Source of the DNA: Sarocladium kiliense
Taxonomy: Eukaryota; Ascomycota; Sordariomycetes; Hypocreales; Sarocladiaceae
Direction of reading: 5' to 3'
Length of the DNA: 64,000 nt
Assembly (NCBI GenBank): GCA_030734395.1
Contig: JAUZTG010000003.1
Span: 124,001-188,000 of the forward strand
Shown here: piece after piece, positions 56,828 through 64,000 of the stretch
Layout: every line of letters starts with the position of its first letter
Numbering within the stretch: position 1 is the stretch's first letter
The notes under the pieces: model-generated
Database searches by the model: none
Told to the model about the DNA's origin: nothing
The model's input: the letters and a program-made list of their open reading frames with translations, nothing else
Made by a program: the position numbers and the translations under genes

Positions 56828-59800
56828 TTAGAATCCCCGGAAAGGGTCATCGCGGAAGTAGTCGTCCTCTCCTCCATTCCTTCCACCACTGTAATAGCTC
56901 TCCGCCCCACGGCGGCCTCCTCTCGAGCTGTAGCTGTCGCGCTGTCGACTGCGGCTACGACGGCGCCGCATCTCCTTACTTCGACGCCTGGCCATGTGCC
57001 GAATCTCCTGCTGCTCATCGGGGTACCCGTCGTGCTGCCCATGGCCTAGAGGGCTGATGAATGCCTCCATGCGGACCGTGCCAATCGCATCAAAGAAGTT
57101 GCTTGGCCGAGATGATGCCTCCGACGTCCGCTGCGACGCAGTCTGGCTCATCCCCCAAGTGTTCCCGCCAGCGCTGGACCCTTGCGACTGATAAATGTCA
57201 GAGGAGCCAGCTGTTCCGATGCTGTTGCCCGCTGTACTGTTTGTAGAGTTGTGGTGCGTTGCCGGTCCAGAGAAGCCCCGGAAAGAAAGCGGAGGCGGAA
57301 CATGGCCCCCGGTGTTGCTGCGTTTGCGCGAGTGCACTGGCGGTGGGCCATTCAGGTTCCGCTCATTAATTCTGTCATGGAAACGGGGAATCATGGGTGG
57401 CTCAGCGGCATCCCGCGAGTGTTCTCGTGTATGAGTAGTCGAGATGGTGCCAACCGACTCTTGAATACGGAAGGAAGACACGTCCCCCATTTGCGAGGAC
57501 GGTGCACTCGGCATGCTGGGAATGCTCGGAGGCGCTGCCTTCACAGGCACCGTCCTACCCTTGGCCAAGCGAATCGAGTCTCGAATCCCCGGGCGCTTCG
57601 GCTTGGCCCTCGGAGGGTCAAATTCAAGCACAGGCTCGGGCTTGAGTTGGGGCACAGTGTTGACAATCTCAGGCACAGCTTGCTGCGAGTGAGCAAGGAA
57701 GGACAGCGCCGTAAGCCACACGTAGTGGCGCTCTGAAGATGAAGCTGTGAACTTGAGCGCCCTCTGAGGTGTCAAGATAAGGATGGACCGGTTAAAAATT
57801 GGCGTCATGCCCTTGGGTGCAGGATTATCATCCTTCACGTCCAATACGGATTGGATGGTCACTGCCATTCGTTAGTACAAAGAGCCAATGTGTAGATAGG
57901 GAAAACTCACGCTTGCGTCCTGTCTTGCCCATCAGGGCGCTACCGGAAGACGGCTGCTTGCTGCTCCATAGGATTGCCCGTTCATAAGGTGCCAACCACA
58001 CCCACCGCTTGTGCCGATCGTTGCTGCTGTCATCCTTGCCCTGAGCCTCGACAGTGAACGACTTGCGTCGCCGGACATACTTGTACATCCACTCGCCCAC
58101 CATAGTCTGAGCGATGGCGTCCACAACACCACTCGGCTGCGAAGCACCATTGAGAGAAAGGGGGTCTGTCGGGTTGGTGTTGTCAGTGTTTGTTGACAAT
58201 TCATGGCGGTGCCTGCGGTACTGGCTGCTAGTGCGGTCACGGGGTCTCGGGGTCGTGATGTCGTTTCGTGGTAGTGGAGGCAACGCCGGGCTCTCTGGCG
58301 CCTCGGTTGAGGGCGAGAGCGGCGGAGGTGACCGGCTCCCGTGCCTGCGGTACCTGTGGGTGCGAGGTAGAGCAGCAGCTGACCTAACCTTCCGGATGCT
58401 GGGAGGTCTGTAGCTATCACGCTGGCTCCCCCGCCTTTGCCAACTTCCTCTGGTAGGGCTGCGCTGTCCATCACTTGGAGCACTGGCGCTGATCGGTGGC
58501 TTGCGAGAGCTTGCTCTGGTCGGAATAGGGAAAGGCGGGTTCTTTGTGTCCGGGAGGCTAGGGCTCCTAGCACGCCCCTGGTGGCTCGCAATGCCACTCT
58601 GGATCATCGCAGCCTTGCGCATCACGCTTGCACGGTTGCTCGAACCGCCCAATGGCATAGACATGTGCGATCCGGCTTTGCCGGACCGCACTGCACCTGC
58701 TTTAGGCGCGGGGTTCTCCTTCTCGGCCAAGTTATAACTACTATACGTTTCCGTTCCAATCGTCTTCGCCGAACTGAAACCTGAGGCCTTGAGAGACGGC
58801 TCTTCTGGTGATGTAGGTGCAGTGCCGAATGAGTTCCTGTTCCCAGGCTTGCTGGATGTCGACAATGGTCGCGGGGCGGACAATGCCGTACGGTACTCCG
58901 AGTCGCTCAGGTCCACGTCGCCGAACTCATCTCCTTCATCAGAGCTGGCAGTGTCGAAGCCGGCAAAGAGGCTGCTGAAGCGATGGGGCCGCTTGATAGG
59001 AGCAGCCTTACTGTCAGACAACGGACCATCGTCGTTATTGCCAGGATATGCGTCGTGAAGTTCTTCGCTATTGCGTCCAGATGCGGGGCTTTCGTTTGGA
59101 GCACCCTTGCTTGCCAGCCTCCGTGGATTTCTCGGCGGAACAGCACTCGGCACCGGTGTGAACGCCTTATCCAGATCAGCAGGTGGCTGGACATTCGGGG
59201 AAGATGGTCGGGATGTAATGTTCGACGGCTGCAAGTGAGGCGGTAACAAAGCCAGACGCTTATCGATCTGGATGCCCTCCGTCTGGACACCAACGTCACT
59301 TGTCGTGACCGATGACGCGAAGTTCACCTGACAACCAAAGTGTTTGAAGTACTGCGGCAGCCTTGGTTCGCGTGGCGTAGTTGGCCGGCTCGTGGGAGGC
59401 TGTACGCTGATACTAGGAATCTGCATCGGTATCGGAGGTGGAGGAGGGAATGACATGAACTCTTTGGCGGGTGTCGGAACATCCTCGGTCTGGGTGGCAT
59501 TCGTAACCATGGATGTGACCTTAGGCTCATGGCCTGGGCTCAAGGAGCGGTAAGGTGACTTCGGCGTCTTCGGAGGACTCAAGGGCACCTCGACGGTCTG
59601 CGAGCCTGCAGATACCATCTGCTGAGGCGTTGGAGGTTCAATGATCAGGGGTTTGTTGAGCTGAACCCGTTTGCGGCGCTGGTTCGCCTCAATCTCAGAG
59701 TCACCACGGGCTGAACTCTCCAAGTCCGGCGTCTTGCCTCGTCGCAGAGGTTCGACTGGTGGCTCAGGGCTGGGAGTCGTGACGGGAGCCAGCTTCGGCG

Positions 59801-60977
59801 AAGGAGGCGGCGAGAACTGGATGCCTGTATCGGTATACGTGGGAACGTAGGTGGGTAGCACAGACTTGGACTCCTCATCTTCGCCCTCCAGGGCCTCGAG
59901 AACAGACTGGTTGACAAATACCTTGCCTCGACTGCTTCCGGGTCTCTTCGAGCTCTCGATACTCATATTCCTCCGATGCATGCGGCTGGCCACACTGTCG
60001 CGACTGAGGTTCCTGCCGTGTCTGCTTGGCGCGGCACGGTATGACATGGCGCTTTCCCGGCCATCGATATCGGTTTGGTCATCATCATCCGCATCGAAGT
60101 TGAGCTCATCAGCCAATGAGTGCCCATTAGCCTTGCCAGCGCCTGGCCCACTCAAAACAGAAAATCTGATGCTGTTGGTCATACTCATGGTTCGAACGCT
60201 AGCCGCATCGTTCTCACGACCGCTTTCTTCGACAGCACTTTCGTGACCAGGTCCGTGACCATTCTGCATGCCGTTGGCGTGGGCCGTTTGGTAGGCAGCT
60301 ACCTCCTCAAGTACAACCTTCAGGCGGCTTTCAGCAACATGGACCTTGCGCTCAAACTTTCGTCGCTCTTCCTCCCAGGAGTCCTTATCCTGCGCCCAAA
60401 GATCGTGCATGCGTTGGGAGTCCTCTTCTTGGTTCCGAATCTTGCGTTGAGCAGCCTCAAGTCTTTTCTTGGTGTCGCCTACAGAGTCGACCGCTTCATC
60501 CCTCTCGCGAGCCAACTCTCCAAGAGCTGAGGACGTACCACCTTCCAGCAGAGCCAGTTGTCGTTTGAGCGATCTGTTCTCTTTGGCAGTTGCCAGCAGG
60601 TTCTCCTGAAACGTGCCATGTTCCTCCCGGGTCATATGGAGCGTGGTTTCGAGGCTTTCGATGTGCCTGGTCTTTTCCTCCTGGTCCCTCCTGAGTGCCA
60701 GTATCTCAGACACAAGATTCGCATGGAGAGTTGGTGTGAAGCGCCGCGGATCGAGCACGCTGATCGTCTCGTCAGTTGCTACGTCCATCGACGCGCGTTT
60801 GACATTCTTCTCGGTAGGCATCAGGGGCGGCGATGAACTCGGCGGTGGCGGCGTGATCGATCGCCGCGACTTCTTCGACGTTCTCGATGGAGTTCGGTAG
60901 GGTGTGTCTTGCGGTGTTGGTAGAGACACAGCGGCCGGTCCGCTCAGATACTCATCGTCAGTTTCCCAAACACCCAT
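56828..60977 (-). CDS. apsA: ApsA/Num1-type cortical anchor with PH domain
   Basis: Two exons (60977-57911 and 57861-56828) around a 49-nt intron give 1,366 residues. After a basic Ser/Pro-rich start comes a coiled coil at about 80-240 (LVSEILALRRDQEEK, NRSLKRQLALLEG, ERRKFERKVHVAESRLKVV). A long disordered Ser/Pro-rich middle has several S/TP sites. The C-terminal PH domain spans about 955-1095 (MVGEWMYKYVRRRKSF, KRWVWLAPYERAILW, IQSVLDVKDDNPAPKG, RHYVWLTALSFL) and is split by the intron. A 270-residue Ser/Arg-rich tail follows. ApsA (moulds), Num1 and Mcp5 (yeasts) bind phosphoinositides at the cortex, capture dynein for nuclear migration, and tether mitochondria. It is shorter than the roughly 1,700-residue Aspergillus ApsA and lacks its long central repeat array. 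Confidence 0.93.
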
Positions 60978-63900
60978 CTTCTCGATTACTAGCCGACAAG
61001 CGACAGATTCGTCTTGAATAAAACTTCAAGAACGTCTGCCAATCCCGAGCATTGGTGGTAATTCGTGTCCTTGTACGCAGGGGTGGGGTGTCTTCGCGGT
61101 TTCAGAGCGAAGAATCCGGAACAGGTAGACCTTGGTCAAGCACGGAACCACTATGTCCTTCGAGTGAAGTTCTCCAGGGATCAGTCACTCGGTGTTAGAG
61201 CTGCGTCGCATTGACAAAAACTACAGAACCATGTTAGCCTCAAGAGTCGCGAGTGTCGCGAGTTGCCTTGCGCCAGCACGCGGGGGGGACTGACTATGAA
61301 GAGTCTTGTTTAATGTTGGTCTCGAACAGCCCACGTAAAGGCAACGCGCTTGCGGGAACGTCTAGGAACAGACAGGGCAATTAGTACCGTGGTGGCTCAT
61401 TTACGCTATGTTTCGGGGCTGTCATTGACGCATAGACAACCAGGGACCAGGGTAGAGCATGATAGGGGCATATCGGACCACACTCACGTCTGTGCGACAG
61501 ATCAACAAGTCATAGCACTGGGCTACGCGGATTCGGTCTGTAGTCGGTGCCTGGATCGATAGCGCAATGCTCTTGGTTGCTGCTGAGACAGGTTTGTGCG
61601 GTGAAGAGGTTATACCACCAAATGGGCAATGGCGATCGAGGCACGGTCAGATCGGACTGTAGATTCGCTAGGAAAGAGCTGGAAAAAGAAGACCAGAGCG
61701 GTACAGAGACGATACCCGTCGCAGAGAAGGTCAAGTTGGCATTGCCTGGGGAAACCGCGAGGTCAGCGTGGCACGCCTCTTTTGGCTTTGTTCGACAACC
61801 GTTGAGCTGCTCGCCCGTCCAAGCGGGATGTGGGACAAATCGAACCAAGACTTTGTGTCGACTGAAGCGAGGCTCCAGATCCTGAACTTACCAAGATCAG
61901 ATGGATGTCCGGACAGTCGATAGAATCCCCTCGCGGAGAGGCAATCGAAAGATGGATGTTTGAACCCGAGTCTTTCCCCGCGCGGCTTTGCACTTTGCTG
62001 GAGGAGGAAGGGGAAAGAAAACGCGAGTCCACGGCAGCGTCTGGAGATTCAATGCAGCAGGGTGCAGGGGCCAAAAGGTAGTTGGAGCCAGGGCCAGATC
62101 AGAAGTAAGGAGAGACAGGGCAATGCACGCTTCAGCTGGAACGAACTTCAGAGCAGACAGCACAACGGACAATAGGTTCAAAGGACCCCAGGGCTGACGC
62201 AAAGGAACGACAACGGCAACGGCAAGTCGAAGATAGGCAGCTCTCGGCCTCGCAGGAGATTCAGGGACCAAGGTTGCTGTTATTGAGTCTCCACCACGTC
62301 CACCTCGCCGAACAGATTGCGACGCGTTGTCGAGGCTTGACCGGGATGCAACAGTGCCTCTCTCCGGAGCCAGAAGTGACCAGGATGAGCATTGGCCCCG
62401 CCAGCTGCAGCAGGGGCGGGCGAGAACCCAAGGCGCTGGGTCGAAGGCAAACCATGAGCACACAGCCGATGACAGTGCCTGGAAGGGGCTGCAGGAGATC
62501 TCTTCTGTTCTTGGAGTAGCCGGGGTGCCTGAAGGAGCGAACGTGATCAAGGATAGGGGAACCCAGTCTTGTCAATCAGGCCGGCTGTGAGGTCAGCCAG
62601 CCAGCCAGCCAGCCAGCCGTTGATGATGGTGACGAAAGAAAGAGCTTGTTCAACGGCCAATAGGCCCGTCTCCAAGCTCATTTCAGAGACAGCCGATGCG
62701 CCGAGACGCCCCGAGTCGTCGAGGGCAAGCCAGCTAGGACAAGCCACCACCGACCGACTATATCTGTCTCACCTCACAGACGGTCACGAAGCGTGTCTGG
62801 CAGGTCTGGAGAGACACAGGGGACGGGCTGTTTGTCTAGACAGGGGTACGAAGATAGTGGGCGCCATCATCTCGGATGGTGGGTTGCCAAATCAGTGTCG
62901 GATGGTCAAGGTGGTGGTCAAGGCGTGCGAGCGTGGGAGGAGAGTAGAGGAGAGGCTGCCCAAGACCCCCCTTTCCTCACTGTCACTGGCAACGGTGGTG
63001 TCGAGCACTGTCTTCCCCGGGACGCCGCTGTTGGCCGGGATCAGAAGATGAAACGAGGGCTAGGCCACTGAGAGCACCCACCGTCGGCGTCGTGGGGCCC
63101 TAATCTTCGGGCTTTTGATTTCGCTAGAGGCCCTGGGGTCCGCCGCTAACGACGACGGGCTGCCGCCCCTGACGAGCTTTCTTCTACCTGGGCAGGGTCC
63201 CCCAGTCGCCCGGGCTACGCTAGACCGTACGCCGTGTGCCTGCTGTCGAATTGGCTTCTTCTCCGGTGCCCAGGGTGCAGCTAATTTCGAATTCTCTCAC
63301 ATTCGGAAGAGACTGGAAATCCTCCACGACACATGTTAGACGACTTGTCGGTGCTTCTTCTACTTGCCCACATCACCGTCAGCAGGCGGATCGCTCCCCA
63401 GAGATGTTCGCCTCCTGGCTCGTGTGGACCATTTCTGGAGCATGACCTCACATTGGCCCGTAGTTCATCACGGCCATCCATCAAGGGTCAACTGCCGACG
63501 CTTTTGATCCTCCAGAGGACTCGCTGAGGCCGAGATGAGGACAACATTGAGCTCGAGCCTGAGCTTCCATTCTCGGTCATCGGGAGGAATCAGGATCCTC
63601 GGTTCATAAGGCCTTTGTCACAACGAGTCACTTGCAGATACGACCTTGGGGTCACATCCATCTCCATTCTGCCAACTTCAGCCGTCCGTCTGCTCATCGA
63701 TCCTGTTTTCACATGATGAACACATCCCAATGGGTGCATTCTGCGGATGACCAATTGACAGAACGCCAGGGTCGTACTGCATCCATGCAGGTCCGTCACT
63801 GAGCTAAACGATAACGGGTGTTCTTGTCGCTGGTTCGCGGCTGACCTCCTTGCTGCCCCGACTATTCTGACCTTCCTACAAGCTTTACTCAGTGCAACAT

Positions 63901-64000
63901 GTTCGTCCACAAATCTTGCCAGGGTCTTGTCGACGATCATCAATGCCCAAAGTCTCTGGGTAAGCGTAGCCGATGTCTTGCCAACTAGTACGCCTCGCCT
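60978..64000. other. 3-kb region upstream of apsA, no gene seen
   Basis: It contains the apsA promoter and leader. Open frames reach 217 codons (61897-62550, minus) but have no domain, and their composition follows local base content. A tetranucleotide repeat lies at 62594-62618. Part of another gene could start beyond the window edge. Confidence 0.5.
62594..62618. repeat. CAGC tetranucleotide microsatellite
   Basis: Six perfect CAGC units plus one base in otherwise unique intergenic sequence. Confidence 0.9.

Noticed and set aside
61897..62550. A 217-codon minus-strand frame in the terminal intergenic region
   Set aside because: Composition tracks local GC content. No motif or splice-consistent extension was found, and a plus-strand frame of similar quality overlaps it.

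Overview
The window is nuclear DNA from a filamentous ascomycete (Pezizomycotina). Nearly every gene is interrupted by short introns of about 46-77 nt with GTRNGT-type donors and CTAAC/CTAAT-like branch sites. The gene set is typically fungal: an Anp1 mannosyltransferase, an Ecm33 GPI wall protein, a hybrid histidine kinase, the SIN protein Cdc14 and an ApsA/Num1 cortical anchor. Genus or species cannot be fixed from the sequence alone.

Layout. 0.3-1.5 kb: two tandem paralogous genes for small three-helix membrane proteins. 1.8-5.2 kb: ANP1 (minus) and a 3-methyladenine DNA glycosylase (plus) diverge from a shared upstream region. 5.2-8.9 kb: no convincing gene, ending in the long pyrimidine-rich leader of ECM33 (8.9-10.2 kb), which probably holds a leader intron. 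10.7-14.4 kb: an SPF45-like splicing factor and the mRNA-export helicase DBP5 diverge from a 437-nt promoter. 16.7-25.3 kb: a 2,865-residue Glu/Ala/Pro-rich disordered protein with three in-frame minisatellites. 26.2-27.2 kb: SIN Cdc14. 27.5-28.9 kb: a cysteine-rich single-pass surface protein. 30.5 kb: tRNA-Cys(GCA). 31.2-35.0 kb: a GAF-type hybrid histidine kinase, tail to tail with indoleamine 2,3-dioxygenase (35.1-36.9 kb). 38.7-40.1 kb: a Ser/Thr-rich secreted-type protein. 42.1-42.9 kb: INO80 subunit Ies4. 44.7-47.1 kb: a RanBPM/Gid1 (Vid30) homologue. 47.6-48.6 kb: a metaxin/Sam35-like outer-membrane protein. 50.6 kb: a 68-residue small protein. 53.8-54.8 kb: a TPMT-like methyltransferase. 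55.1-56.0 kb: an Otu2-like deubiquitinase. 56.8-61.0 kb: ApsA/Num1. 61-64 kb: no gene seen.

Nothing here looks like a secondary-metabolite cluster or an operon. It is a core housekeeping block covering wall biosynthesis, RNA processing and export, cell division, signalling, ubiquitin and mitochondrial import. The most unusual items are the tandem membrane-protein pair whose second copy has apparently lost and replaced its splice acceptor, the giant low-complexity protein with a PP1-docking-like motif, the degenerate receiver inside the histidine kinase, and a diverged palindrome-bearing repeat near 37 kb. All gene models were spliced by eye from reading frame, splice signals and family conservation.
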